Shown piece by piece: positions 1 to 8,335 of a stretch of DNA of 64,000 nt (its first letter is position 1; each line of letters starts with the position of its first letter). The DNA lies in the NCBI RefSeq assembly GCF_016522065.1, contig NZ_JAEHFV010000001.1, positions 806,001-870,000 of the forward strand, read 5' to 3'. The notes below the pieces were generated by a model. That model worked only from the letters and a program-made list of their open reading frames with translations. It was not told the DNA's origin and did not search any database. The DNA comes from Flavobacterium agrisoli (GTDB taxonomy: Bacteria > Bacteroidota > Bacteroidia > Flavobacteriales > Flavobacteriaceae). A program made the translations under genes and the position numbers.

Positions 1-300
1 GACAAAGTGGCGTTAATTACCGATGGTCGCTTTAGTGGCGCCACCAGAGGAGCTTCTATCGGACACGTTTCACCCGAAGCAGCCGAAGGCGGAATGATTG
101 GACTGGTTCAAGATGGCGATGAAATCCATATTGACGTTGACCAGTATATTTTGTCAGTTAATTTAAGTGAGGAAGAAATTGCCAAACGTAGAGCTGCCTT
201 TGTTCCTCTTAAAAAAGAACTTACCTCAAGATGGTTAGGACAATATCGTTCGTTAGTAACCAACGCGAGTAATGGTGCGGTTTTAAAATCGGATTTATAG
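1..300 (+). CDS. ilvD: Dihydroxy-acid dehydratase, C-terminal fragment (cut by window edge)
   Basis: The frame is open from base 1, so the true start lies outside the window; 99 C-terminal residues are visible. They carry the IlvD/Edd hallmark [11 protein letters not shown] followed by [12 protein letters not shown] and DGDEIHIDV, and the tail ends in a [17 protein letters not shown] stretch typical of IlvD rather than Edd. IlvD is the iron-sulfur enzyme that dehydrates dihydroxy acids to 2-keto acids in branched-chain amino acid synthesis. An intrinsic terminator follows within 30 bases, so this is the end of its transcription unit or that of an ilv operon lying to the left. Confidence 0.93.
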   Translation, partial: DKVALITDGRFSGATRGASIGHVSPEAAEGGMIGLVQDGDEIHIDVDQYILSVNLSEEEIAKRRAAFVPLKKELTSRWLGQYRSLVTNASNGAVLKSDL

Positions 301-328
301 AAATATGCAAAATTGCTTTGCAAAAACA

Positions 329-371
329 AACCCCGAAATTGTATCAAGTACAACTTCGGGGTTTTGTTTTA
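329..371 (+). terminator. Intrinsic terminator after ilvD
   Basis: Fifteen-base arms (AACCCCGAAATTGTA and TACAACTTCGGGGTT, one mismatch) with a 5-base loop, then a T-rich run. It closes the ilvD transcript. Confidence 0.88.
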
Positions 372-566
372 TTTGAGAACACAACACTTTTAAATAGCTT
401 TATTGAGATTTTTAAATTCAGTTTTGCTTCAGCAGCAGCTGTACGAAATCGTGCTGATTATATTCTTCCCTTATAAATCTTACTTCGCGAATTATTGACT
501 TCAAGTATAAAATAAATCAAACAATTATGCCTAGCAATAGTTATTACTTAGACTTTTTAAATGTAA

Positions 567-932
567 CTATTTCGTCCAAATGTTGTCAATATAAGGTTTA
601 CTAAAAATTGTAATTAAACCTATACTAATACATATTAAAGTTTCATAAGGCCATCTAAATAAATCTTCAGACCAAGCTAAAATTATTAATAATGAAAGAA
701 TATAAGCATAAATTGTGTTACCTCTTTTAGAATTTAAAATTACTGATACTATATTTGAAATAAGCAAAAAAATACCAATTAATCCCGCTGAATAAAAATA
801 GTGAGCATCTGAAAGAAACTCAGTATTCGAAACTAAATGTGATGTTTTCTGGATAAGATGAAAAATTCCCCAATAAACTACTAGCTGTAATATTGTCGTA
901 AATACTCCAAATTTCAAAACACATAATATCAT
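567..932 (-). CDS. Hypothetical small membrane protein
   Basis: A 121-residue protein that I do not recognise. About four hydrophobic segments can be seen (roughly residues 8-27, 47-68, 74-90 and 97-112), with short polar loops such as NSKRGNTIY and WSEDLFRWPYE, so it is probably an integral inner-membrane protein. It stands alone: ilvD upstream is on the other strand and ends in a terminator, and the sensor kinase lies behind it on the same strand. No TAnnTTTG box is obvious in front of it. Codon use is very AT-rich, like intergenic DNA here, so it could be a fast-evolving or recently acquired gene. Confidence 0.5.
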   Translation of the reverse strand: MILCVLKFGVFTTILQLVVYWGIFHLIQKTSHLVSNTEFLSDAHYFYSAGLIGIFLLISNIVSVILNSKRGNTIYAYILSLLIILAWSEDLFRWPYETLICISIGLITIFSKPYIDNIWTK

Positions 933-993
933 AAGATTTTTTCGGGGAATATGATGTACAACTAGTAGCTAATCATCTCACAAATCAATCCAA

Positions 994-2043
994 TCACAAC
1001 TCAAACTCAATAGTAAAAACGGCGCCTTTGTTTTTCCCTTCGCTGGTGGCGTATAATTTTCCGCCGTGTCTTTCGATGATTTTTTTACATAAATAGAGTC
1101 CCAAACCGGTTGAAGATTCGTTTTCGGTACCTAATTTGCTCATTTTGGTAAACTTCTTGAAAATTTCTTCTTTGTGCATTTTATCAAACCCCATTCCGTT
1201 ATCCGAAATGGTAAAATATAAAATGCCGTTTTCTTTAAAATTACGCAATTTCACCGTGCCATCTTGGTACGAAAATTTAATCGCATTTACGACAAGATTC
1301 ACCAAAACTTGAGCCATAAAACCTTCGTCTATATTTAAAAGTTCTTTGTCAACTTCCAGATTGGTTTGTAAGGTAATGTTTTTTTGCAGCAATCGCTGAC
1401 TAACTTGCTCGGTAGCAGTACTCACTATATCCTGAAAGTACAACAAACGAGGCTCATGCACAATGCGCGAAATTTCATCTTGTTCTTTCAGTAATTTTAT
1501 AAAGTTTTCGATATACCTAAATTGCAAATCGGTTGATTGGCAAATTAATTCGGCCATGTGTCTAATCGAGTCGGAAGTCGTTTCATTAATAATCAATTTG
1601 GCCAAACCTTGCGGATTTCCGGCAAAATTTTTCAAATCGTGCGAAAGCATAAAAATCAAATCTTGTTTTTCTTGCCTAAAGGTTTCGGCTTCGTAAATGG
1701 ATTCTTGAATATTACGCATTAACAATCCTGCTTCGTCTTTATAATTGGTAGGTAAAGTCGATAAAATTCTACTCGACCTATATTTTTCTAATGATTGCGA
1801 AGCGATAGAAATGGGTTTTATCAATTTATTTAATAATAATAAGGTGATTGCCGTTGCTAACAAAGTCATGATTAACGAAAAAATCAAAATCGAAAGGGGA
1901 TTCAAATTATTATCATCAAATAATACAAAAAATAAAATTCCGATGAGCGGAATATGAATTCCTACAAAAGCAACAAACAAAAACTTAAAGGCATAACTTC
2001 TCTTAAGAAATTTAATTTGGGATAATTTCTGATAAAATCTCAT
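994..2043 (-). CDS. Membrane sensor histidine kinase (orphan)
   Basis: A 349-residue kinase with two membrane segments near the N-terminus (FLFVAFVGIHIPLIGILFF, then an ILIFSLIMTLLATAITLLL stretch), a HAMP-like linker, a HisKA domain with phospho-acceptor SHDLKN, and a HATPase_c domain with N box LVNLVVNAIKF, G1 DNGMGF and G2 STGLGLYLCKK. The loop between the membrane segments is very short, so it probably senses membrane or cytoplasmic cues. I chose the ATG at 2043 rather than 2100 because a TAACTTTG promoter box (2098-2105) overlaps the longer start and would put the mRNA 5' end inside it. No response regulator is adjacent. Confidence 0.85.
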   Translation of the reverse strand: MRFYQKLSQIKFLKRSYAFKFLFVAFVGIHIPLIGILFFVLFDDNNLNPLSILIFSLIMTLLATAITLLLLNKLIKPISIASQSLEKYRSSRILSTLPTNYKDEAGLLMRNIQESIYEAETFRQEKQDLIFMLSHDLKNFAGNPQGLAKLIINETTSDSIRHMAELICQSTDLQFRYIENFIKLLKEQDEISRIVHEPRLLYFQDIVSTATEQVSQRLLQKNITLQTNLEVDKELLNIDEGFMAQVLVNLVVNAIKFSYQDGTVKLRNFKENGILYFTISDNGMGFDKMHKEEIFKKFTKMSKLGTENESSTGLGLYLCKKIIERHGGKLYATSEGKNKGAVFTIEFEL

Positions 2044-2097
2044 TGTGGTATTAGTATTATTGTTTATTTCGCAGATTTTGGGACAATTTGCTAAAAA

Positions 2098-2105
2098 CAA
2101 AGTTA
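2098..2105 (-). promoter_or_regulatory. -7 box for the sensor kinase
   Basis: TAACTTTG on the minus strand matches the Bacteroidota TAnnTTTG element. It lies 55 bases before the ATG at 2043 and decides that start. Confidence 0.5.
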
Positions 2106-2188
2106 ACTTTTAAACGCAATTAAAGTGTTAAAAAACAATATTTCATAAAATATTTTAAAAATAAAATTCAAAAAACTGCGCAAACACT

Positions 2189-2196
2189 TATTTTTG
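2189..2196 (+). promoter_or_regulatory. -7 box of rlmD, four bases before its ATG
   Basis: TATTTTTG followed by exactly four bases and then ATG. If the usual spacing holds, transcription starts at the A of the start codon, giving a leaderless mRNA. Confidence 0.5.
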
Positions 2197-2200
2197 CGCT

Positions 2201-3613
2201 ATGGGAAGAAAAAATACAGACAAAGTTGTCTTTCATCAAATAGAAGTTCTGGATGCGGGCGCAAAAGGAGTTTCAGTAGCCAAAGCACCCGACGGAAAAG
2301 TGGTGTTTATACCAAATGTAGTGCCGGGTGATGTAGTTGATATTCAAACATTAAAAAAACGCAAAGCGTATTATGAAGGAAAAGCCGTGAAATTTCACGA
2401 ACTTTCTAAACATCGTGTCGAACCTATTTGTCAACATTTTGGTGTTTGTGGAGGTTGTAAGTGGCAAAATATGAACTACGACCAACAATTATTTTACAAA
2501 CACAACGAGGTTAAAAATCATTTACAGCGCATCGGAAAAATTGAATTGCCCGAATTTGAACCGATTTTAGGTTCGGAAAAACAATTTTTTTACCGAAACA
2601 AAATGGAATTTTCGTTTTCAAACAGCCGTTGGTTAACTGAAAAGGAAATTAAAAATGACGTCGAATTCGACAATAAAAATGCCTTAGGATTTCATATTCC
2701 TAGAATGTGGGATAAAATTCTAGACATCGAAAAATGTTATTTACAAGAAGATCCTTCTAATGCTATTCGTAATGAAGTTAGGGATTTTGCTAACGAGCAC
2801 CAACTGGCTTTTTTTAATCCAAGAGCGCATGAAGGTTTGTTGCGAACCTTAATGATTCGAACTGCCTCTACGGGCGAAATCATGGTTTTGGTGCAGTTTT
2901 TCGAAGACAATCAAGAAGAAAGAGAATTGTTACTCAATCACCTTTCCAATAAATTTCCAGAAATTACTTCGTTGCAATATGTGGTAAACAACAAAGCGAA
3001 CGATACTATTTACGACCAAGATATTGTGTTATTTAAAGGTCGCCATTACATTTTAGAAGAAATGGAAGGTTTAAAATTTAGCATTAATGCCAAATCTTTT
3101 TACCAAACCAATTCGAATCAAGCGTATGAATTATACAAAATAACCCGTGATTTTGCTGGACTAACCGGAAACGAAACGGTTTACGATTTGTATACAGGAA
3201 CGGGTACAATTGCTCAATTTGTTTCGAAAAAAGCTAAAAAAGTTATTGGAGTAGAAAGTGTTCCAGATGCTATTTTGGATGCAAAAGCCAATGCCGAACG
3301 AAATAACATTACCAATTGTGACTTTTTTGTGGGCGATATGAAAGTCGTTTTTAACGATGCTTTTATTGCTCAAAACGGTCAACCCGATGTTATTATTACC
3401 GATCCGCCAAGAGATGGTATGCATAAGGATGTGGTAGAACAAATTATGAAAATTGCACCTAAAAAAGTGGTTTATGTAAGTTGTAATTCAGCAACACAAG
3501 CTCGTGATTTGGCTTTAATGGACGAAAAATACAAAGTTACTCGTGTACGACCTGTGGATATGTTTCCGCAAACCCATCACGTAGAAAATGTAGTACTTTT
3601 AGAACTTAAATAA
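2201..3613 (+). CDS. rlmD: 23S rRNA (uracil-C5)-methyltransferase RlmD/TrmA family
   Basis: A 470-residue RNA m5U methyltransferase. An N-terminal TRAM domain (about residues 10-65) is followed by the iron-sulfur cysteines CxxxxxCGGC (CQHFGVCGGC) with a further Cys in EKCYLQ, an SAM motif DLYTGTGTIAQF, the DPPRDGMH loop, and the catalytic nucleophile in YVSCNS. This family methylates U1939 (RlmD) or U747/U1939 of 23S rRNA; which position is modified here cannot be read from sequence. Downstream is the DUF6452/DUF6048 pair, an arrangement I recall from other flavobacteria. The promoter box sits so close to the ATG that the transcript may lack a leader. Confidence 0.9.
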   Translation: MGRKNTDKVVFHQIEVLDAGAKGVSVAKAPDGKVVFIPNVVPGDVVDIQTLKKRKAYYEGKAVKFHELSKHRVEPICQHFGVCGGCKWQNMNYDQQLFYKHNEVKNHLQRIGKIELPEFEPILGSEKQFFYRNKMEFSFSNSRWLTEKEIKNDVEFDNKNALGFHIPRMWDKILDIEKCYLQEDPSNAIRNEVRDFANEHQLAFFNPRAHEGLLRTLMIRTASTGEIMVLVQFFEDNQEERELLLNHLSNKFPEITSLQYVVNNKANDTIYDQDIVLFKGRHYILEEMEGLKFSINAKSFYQTNSNQAYELYKITRDFAGLTGNETVYDLYTGTGTIAQFVSKKAKKVIGVESVPDAILDAKANAERNNITNCDFFVGDMKVVFNDAFIAQNGQPDVIITDPPRDGMHKDVVEQIMKIAPKKVVYVSCNSATQARDLALMDEKYKVTRVRPVDMFPQTHHVENVVLLELK

Positions 3614-3637
3614 ACTTGGTTTTATAAAAAATTGAAG

Positions 3638-4177
3638 ATGAAAAAAATCATTAGTTTGGTATTACTGTTCACTTTTGCTCTATCCGGATGCGAAAAAGAT
3701 GATATTTGTGATGCAAATACCCCAACCACCCCTCGATTGATTATCGAATTTTACGATATTAACAATCCCGATTTACTTAAAACAGTAACGAACTTAAAAG
3801 TAATTGGACAAGGTATGAGTGAAGGTATTGTATTTAATGAAACAGCGACCGACGATAGTAAATACCGAACCAACGCCAGTTCAATTGCCATTCCTTTAAA
3901 AACAAACGAAGATACTTGCACCTACTCTTTTATATTAAATGATGGAAATTCAAATCCTGCCTTAATAAACGAAGACATTATTACTTTTAATTACAGCCGA
4001 AGAGACGAATACGTTTCCCGAGCTTGCGGATTTAAAACCGTATATGAATTGAATTCGTCAAATCCTTTTGTGCAAACAGACGGAGTCAACAACGACGGAT
4101 CATGGATGCAAATTGTGGAACTAGTAGAACCTAACATCGAAAACGAAAATGAAGCACATTTTAAAGTATTTTTTTAG
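3638..4177 (+). CDS. DUF6452-like lipoprotein
   Basis: A 179-residue secreted lipoprotein. A basic start (MKKI) leads into a hydrophobic core ending in lipobox LSGC at about residue 19, then EKDD. Acidic residues after the cysteine fit the Bacteroidota lipoprotein export signal for surface display. The body has two further conserved-looking cysteines (EDTCTY and SRACGF). I match it from memory to DUF6452, a Bacteroidota family next to rlmD; its function is unknown. A TTG at 3632 could extend it by two residues, but ATG 3638 gives the better signal peptide. The next gene overlaps its last 29 bases, so the two are probably translationally coupled. Confidence 0.75.
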   Translation: MKKIISLVLLFTFALSGCEKDDICDANTPTTPRLIIEFYDINNPDLLKTVTNLKVIGQGMSEGIVFNETATDDSKYRTNASSIAIPLKTNEDTCTYSFILNDGNSNPALINEDIITFNYSRRDEYVSRACGFKTVYELNSSNPFVQTDGVNNDGSWMQIVELVEPNIENENEAHFKVFF

Positions 4178-4931
4178 TTTTTGGCTACTATCTTGCTCTT
4201 TTGGTATTCGGGCTCAAGTAAAAGACACGCTGACGATACAAACCGATTCGTTTCCTGTTACAGCAGTGACTCCCGAAGCGGTTCCCGAACTAGTACAAGA
4301 CACAATTAAAACCCATCGGTATGGTTTGCGTGTAGGAGTTGATTTATTTAAACTGACTAGGGCTTTTTGGGATCATAATTATAAAGGAATTGAATTAGTC
4401 GGCGATTATCGGTTGTCTAAACGTTATTTTTTAGCAGCTGAATTAGGTTCTGAAAATAAAACCACAGAAGATGATCGGTTAACTTCTAACTCAAAAGGAC
4501 AATATATAAAAGCCGGATTTGACTACAATACGTACGAAAACTGGTTGGATATGGAAAACATTATTTCAATTGGTTTACGTTACGGTTTTAGTACTTTTAG
4601 CCAAGAACTGATTGATTATAAAATATACAATTCGCATCCCTATTGGGGCGAAATGCCTCCTAAAGCTTCAGGTCAATCGTACAGTGGTTTAAATGCTAGT
4701 TGGATTGAGGTTAATATGGGGTTAAAAGCCAAAGTTTTCAATAATATTTTTGTTGGATTTAGCGTACAACTAAAAGGTTTGGTAACCAACAATACACCGG
4801 GTGAATTTGATAATTTATATATTCCGGGCTTTAACAGGACGTATGATGGTCGTTTTGGTGTCGGGTTTAATTACACTGTATCGTACTTCATCCCAATTTA
4901 TAAGAAGAAAATTAAAATTGAGACCGAATAA
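4149..4931 (+). CDS. DUF6048-like outer-membrane beta-barrel protein
   Basis: A 260-residue protein with a signal peptide (KHILKYFFSFWLLSCSFGIRA) and then alternating hydrophobic and polar strands rich in Tyr, Gly and Asn (for example ISIGLRYGFSTF, IWVNMG-like and RFGVGFNYTVSYFIP), the pattern of an outer-membrane beta-barrel. I recall it as DUF6048, partner of the DUF6452 lipoprotein. Its start lies inside the upstream gene, so the pair is likely made together and may form a surface complex. No enzyme motif is visible and the function is unknown. It ends just before a bidirectional terminator. Confidence 0.75.
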   Translation: MKHILKYFFSFWLLSCSFGIRAQVKDTLTIQTDSFPVTAVTPEAVPELVQDTIKTHRYGLRVGVDLFKLTRAFWDHNYKGIELVGDYRLSKRYFLAAELGSENKTTEDDRLTSNSKGQYIKAGFDYNTYENWLDMENIISIGLRYGFSTFSQELIDYKIYNSHPYWGEMPPKASGQSYSGLNASWIEVNMGLKAKVFNNIFVGFSVQLKGLVTNNTPGEFDNLYIPGFNRTYDGRFGVGFNYTVSYFIPIYKKKIKIETE

Positions 4932-4940
4932 AATAAAAAA

Positions 4941-4971
4941 ATGCGAGATGTTAAAGTCTCGTATTTTTTTA
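4941..4971. terminator. Bidirectional terminator
   Basis: Stem ATGCGAGA/TCTCGTAT (one G-U pair) flanked by A-run on the left and T-run on the right. It serves the DUF6048 gene and the convergent small membrane gene. Confidence 0.75.
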
Positions 4972-5205
4972 TCCTATTTCTTTAATTCCTTTTATAAAAA
5001 TCCATTTCATAAACAATCGTTCGCCATCTCTGGTTTTTACCGCTTGAAATTTTGGCGAAGCCAATGTAGCTACAACAAAAGCCGTTAACGGAATCCAAAT
5101 TCCGGTTAAACCAGTATATTGCGCTACTAAAAAACGCACTCCAATAAATAATGAGGCAAAACACCCCAATTGATACAAAAAAGCTCTTACTTGTAATTTA
5201 CTCAT
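4969..5205 (-). CDS. Small conserved membrane protein
   Basis: A 78-residue protein starting at MSKLQVRAFLYQLG. Two hydrophobic stretches (about residues 10-30 and 36-52) suggest a two-helix inner-membrane protein, followed by a polar tail containing KFQAVKTRDGERLFMKW. I do not recognise a named family. The longer start at 5229 adds eight residues (MNLFKCKK) without improving the protein, so ATG 5205 was preferred. It runs convergent to DUF6048 and shares its terminator. About 120 bases of AT-rich DNA separate it from the methyltransferase gene, with no clear promoter. Confidence 0.6.
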   Translation of the reverse strand: MSKLQVRAFLYQLGCFASLFIGVRFLVAQYTGLTGIWIPLTAFVVATLASPKFQAVKTRDGERLFMKWIFIKGIKEIG

Positions 5206-5353
5206 TTTTTTACATTTGAAAAGATTCAAAGTGACTAAGTTGAAAAGAATTTTTCTTTAAAAACCTAGTATTAATGAACCCGAAATTTGTTATTCTTTTA
5301 TATTATTAAAAGTTGAATTTAAGGCTAAAAACGTAACAAAATCAGCATCTTAA

Positions 5354-6523
5354 TTACTTCGATTCTTCGTTTTGAAATTTTGTTCTTTTGCTTCCTTCGT
5401 AAATTTCGTATTTTACCAAACGGGCTTCGATACTACCGTTAAATAATTTTATTTTTCTAGATGGTCGCAAACCTACAAATTTTAATGCATCTAGATTACC
5501 GGTAATAAACCAAGCATTGGTACCCGGATAACTTTGTTTGAGGGTATCGCCAATATTTTTATAAAACCCTTCCATCTGAATATCCAAACGTTCATCATAC
5601 GGGGGGTTAAAAACCATATGCAATTGGCCTTGTACTTCTTTTTCGGAATCAAAAAAATTACCTTCTGAAACCGAAATGTAATCTTCTAAATTGGCATTTC
5701 TAATATTGTCTTTGGCTTTATTTACGGCACTTGGTGCTTTATCAAACCCTTTAATGGTAAAATGAAATTCTTTTGTTTTTTTCATCAAACTATCCACAAT
5801 GGTTTCAAACAGCTCATTATCCCAATCTTTCCATTTTTCAAAAGCAAATTCACGACGATTAATGTTTGCCGGAATATTACACGCAATCATGGCTGCTTCG
5901 GTTAAAAAAGTTCCCGAACCACACATAGGGTCTAAAAAATGACTTTGGCCTTCCCAACCCGAAAGCAATAAAATACCGGCAGCCAAAACTTCGTTAATAG
6001 GCGCAATATTGGTTGCCGTTCGATAGCCTCTTTGATGCAATGAATTTCCCGAAGTATCCAAAGCTACCGAAACCTGATCTTTGCCAATATGGATGTTGAT
6101 ACGCAAATCGGGATACACTTTGTCGATACTCGGACGCTGCCCCGTACGTTCTCTAAACTGGTCTACGATAGCATCTTTACATTTTTGCGAAACAAATTCG
6201 GAATGGTTAAAATAGTCCGAATGTACCGTAGCATCAATAACAAACGTTTGATTAGCATTTAAAAATTTAGACCAATTAACTCCCGAAATACCTTTATAAA
6301 GTGCTTTTTCATTATTGGCTCGAAATGAATATATGGGTTTTAAAATTTTTAAAGCGGTTCTTAACGATAAATTGGCTTTATACATAAATCCTTTATCTCC
6401 TTTAAAACTTACCATTCTAACTCCTTTTTCGACTTCTTGGGCTCCTAAAAGTTGTAACTCCTTAGCGAGTATTTCTTCAAAACCAAAAAAAGTCTTGGCT
6501 ATCATTTTAAAATTTTCTTCCAT
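5354..6523 (-). CDS. THUMP-domain RNA guanine-N2 methyltransferase (RlmL/Trm14-like)
   Basis: A 389-residue class I RNA methyltransferase. The N-terminal part (to about residue 160) holds the THUMP RNA-binding domain, entered through FFGFEEILAKELQLLG. The C-terminal Rossmann domain has motif I DPMCGSGTFLTEAA and the N6/N2-adenine/guanine-type catalytic motif NPPYDER. Homologues include the N-terminal half of E. coli RlmL (m2G2445 of 23S rRNA) and Trm14 (tRNA). Target unproven. The start used gives MEENFKMIAKTF; an internal ATG six codons later is equally possible. The gene stands alone between a small membrane gene and a divergent methyltransferase. Confidence 0.88.
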   Translation of the reverse strand: MEENFKMIAKTFFGFEEILAKELQLLGAQEVEKGVRMVSFKGDKGFMYKANLSLRTALKILKPIYSFRANNEKALYKGISGVNWSKFLNANQTFVIDATVHSDYFNHSEFVSQKCKDAIVDQFRERTGQRPSIDKVYPDLRINIHIGKDQVSVALDTSGNSLHQRGYRTATNIAPINEVLAAGILLLSGWEGQSHFLDPMCGSGTFLTEAAMIACNIPANINRREFAFEKWKDWDNELFETIVDSLMKKTKEFHFTIKGFDKAPSAVNKAKDNIRNANLEDYISVSEGNFFDSEKEVQGQLHMVFNPPYDERLDIQMEGFYKNIGDTLKQSYPGTNAWFITGNLDALKFVGLRPSRKIKLFNGSIEARLVKYEIYEGSKRTKFQNEESK

Positions 6524-6614
6524 TATATACTAGTGATACTCACCAAGGACTATTATTCGTCAAAATCGAAACGCTTTGTAGCTGGTGAAATAGTTATTTT
6601 CTGCAAAAATACAC

Positions 6615-6622
6615 TAAATTTG
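6615..6622 (+). promoter_or_regulatory. -7 box for the SAM methyltransferase gene
   Basis: TAAATTTG, 27 bases before ATG 6650. Confidence 0.5.
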
Positions 6623-6649
6623 CGGACTGGAATTAATTGAAAAAAATAA

Positions 6650-7414
6650 ATGTCTGAAGCACATCATAAATCAGAAAGCCACTTAGATAACCAAACCGAG
6701 ACTTGGTTTTCTTCTTGGTTTGACACTCCTTACTACCATATTTTATACAAAGAAAGAAATTACCGCGAGGCACAACATTTTATGGATAATTTGACCCATT
6801 ATTTAAACTTGCCCGAAAAAGCCAAAGTTTTGGATTTAGCTTGCGGCAAAGGTCGTCATTCCATTTATTTAAGTCAATTGGGTTACGAAGTTTTAGGTGC
6901 CGATTTATCTGAAAATAGCATTGCCGAAGCCAGCAAAAACAACAACCTGCATTTGCGTTTTAAGGTACACGACATGCGACAACCTTTTGACGAAAAATTT
7001 GATGCTATATTCAACCTTTTTACCAGTTTTGGATATTTTGAAAAGGACGAAGATAATTTAACCACACTAAAAGCGATTAAAGCTAGTTTGACCGATTATG
7101 GATTTGCTGTAATTGATTTTATGAACGTGCACCAAGTAATTAATACGCTTGTTCCCGAAGAAGTGAAAGTAGTAGATGGCATTGAATTTCATATTAAACG
7201 ATACGTTGCCGACGGCCATATTTTTAAAGAAATCGATTTTGAAGACCAAGGTAAATCCTTTCATTTTACCGAAAAAGTAAAAGCGTTAACTTTAGATGAT
7301 TTTAAAGAATTAATGGATGAAGCTGGTATTTATTTACTTGATATTTTTGGTGATTACAAACTGAAAAAATTCCACAAAACCGAAAGCGAACGCTTAATCA
7401 TGATTTTTAAATAA
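6650..7414 (+). CDS. Class I SAM-dependent methyltransferase, substrate unknown
   Basis: A 254-residue protein with a Methyltransf_25/11-type fold: motif I VLDLACGKGRHSIYLS at about residue 63, acidic motif II VLGADLS, and post-I DMRQPFDEKFDAIFNLF. The N-terminal WFSSWFDTPYYHILYKERN segment is typical of a widespread bacterial small-molecule or lipid methyltransferase group with no proven substrate. No RNA-binding domain is seen. It is divergent from the THUMP methyltransferase and is followed by the ZIP gene after 77 bases. Function beyond SAM-dependent methyl transfer cannot be assigned. Confidence 0.85.
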   Translation: MSEAHHKSESHLDNQTETWFSSWFDTPYYHILYKERNYREAQHFMDNLTHYLNLPEKAKVLDLACGKGRHSIYLSQLGYEVLGADLSENSIAEASKNNNLHLRFKVHDMRQPFDEKFDAIFNLFTSFGYFEKDEDNLTTLKAIKASLTDYGFAVIDFMNVHQVINTLVPEEVKVVDGIEFHIKRYVADGHIFKEIDFEDQGKSFHFTEKVKALTLDDFKELMDEAGIYLLDIFGDYKLKKFHKTESERLIMIFK

Positions 7415-7491
7415 ATTCCCGATTAACTTCGTTTTTAACTTTTGAATAAACAAAACACAAGAGTTAGTTATCCCAATAAAACACATTCAAA

Positions 7492-8163
7492 ATGAACTAT
7501 ATATTACCCTTATTTTCTGTGCTTTTGGGTTATGTTTTTGCGTTACTCATCAAACCAAAAAACAAAACCAACTTAAAATTATTATTAGCATTTAGCGGTT
7601 CTTTTTTATTATCGCTAACTGTGATGCATTTATTGCCAGACGTTTACGAGTCGCACAATCACAATGTGGGTATATTCATCATGATTGGAATTTTATTCCA
7701 AATTATACTCGAATTTTTTTCGAAAGGAGCCGAACACGGGCATGTTCACGGACATCCTAACATGTCGCACATTCCGTGGTTATTGTTTATTAGTTTGTGT
7801 ATTCATGCCTTTTTAGAAGGTTTTCCGGTTGGACATCATCATGATAATTTAGCTATTGGTATAGCCATTCATCACCTTCCAATTGCTATTATTTTAACGA
7901 CCTTTTTTATCAACTCACATCTTAATCAAAAAGCTATTTTTGCTTTTATGCTTACGTTTGCTTTGATGACGCCACTAGGTACTTTTGCTTCTGAATATTT
8001 AACCGGACTGAGTCATTACCACAATGAAATTACCGCTATTGTAATTGGAATTTTATTTCATATTTCGTCCACTATTATTTTCGAAAGTAGCGAAGGACAT
8101 AAATTTAATATCGCTAAAGTTTCTATGATTGTTTTAGGAATTGTTTTGGCTTATTTTTTATAA
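7492..8163 (+). CDS. ZIP family divalent metal transporter
   Basis: A 223-residue multi-pass membrane protein. The His-rich cytoplasmic loop EHGHVHGHPNMSH and the metal-site helix HAFLEGFPVGHHHDN followed by GIAIHHLPIA are the ZIP signature: His and Glu residues in transmembrane helices 4 and 5 line the pore. About seven to eight hydrophobic helices are visible. ZIP proteins bring Zn, Fe or Mn into the cytoplasm; the exact metal is not predictable. The gene is probably monocistronic, since murQ downstream has its own promoter. A near-match TAACTTTTG lies upstream, but its spacing is off by one base. Confidence 0.88.
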   Translation: MNYILPLFSVLLGYVFALLIKPKNKTNLKLLLAFSGSFLLSLTVMHLLPDVYESHNHNVGIFIMIGILFQIILEFFSKGAEHGHVHGHPNMSHIPWLLFISLCIHAFLEGFPVGHHHDNLAIGIAIHHLPIAIILTTFFINSHLNQKAIFAFMLTFALMTPLGTFASEYLTGLSHYHNEITAIVIGILFHISSTIIFESSEGHKFNIAKVSMIVLGIVLAYFL

Positions 8164-8300
8164 ACTAAAGATTGAATCGAATCTTAACTTTCTAAAAAAG
8201 TAGTAGACAATCAGAACTGCAAAATTTTTATAATCTCAAATTTAAATCCAACAATTGGAGGAGAATTATCAACCGATTATTAAACTTCTGGAAAACTTAG

Positions 8301-8308
8301 TACCTTTG
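8301..8308 (+). promoter_or_regulatory. -7 box for murQ
   Basis: TACCTTTG, 27 bases before ATG 8336. It lies inside the longer reading frame that opens at TTG 8255, so it argues for the 8336 start. Confidence 0.55.
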
Positions 8309-8335
8309 ACTCTTTTCAACTCAGCACCAAAAAAA

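Noticed and set aside
4801..5088. 95-codon plus-strand frame running past the DUF6048 stop
   Set aside because: It is a shifted frame across the end of DUF6048, the terminator and the antisense of the small membrane gene.
8255..8335. TTG-initiated extension of murQ, preceded by a purine-rich GGAGGAG within the frame
   Set aside because: A TACCTTTG promoter lies inside the extension, and the family start matches ATG 8336.
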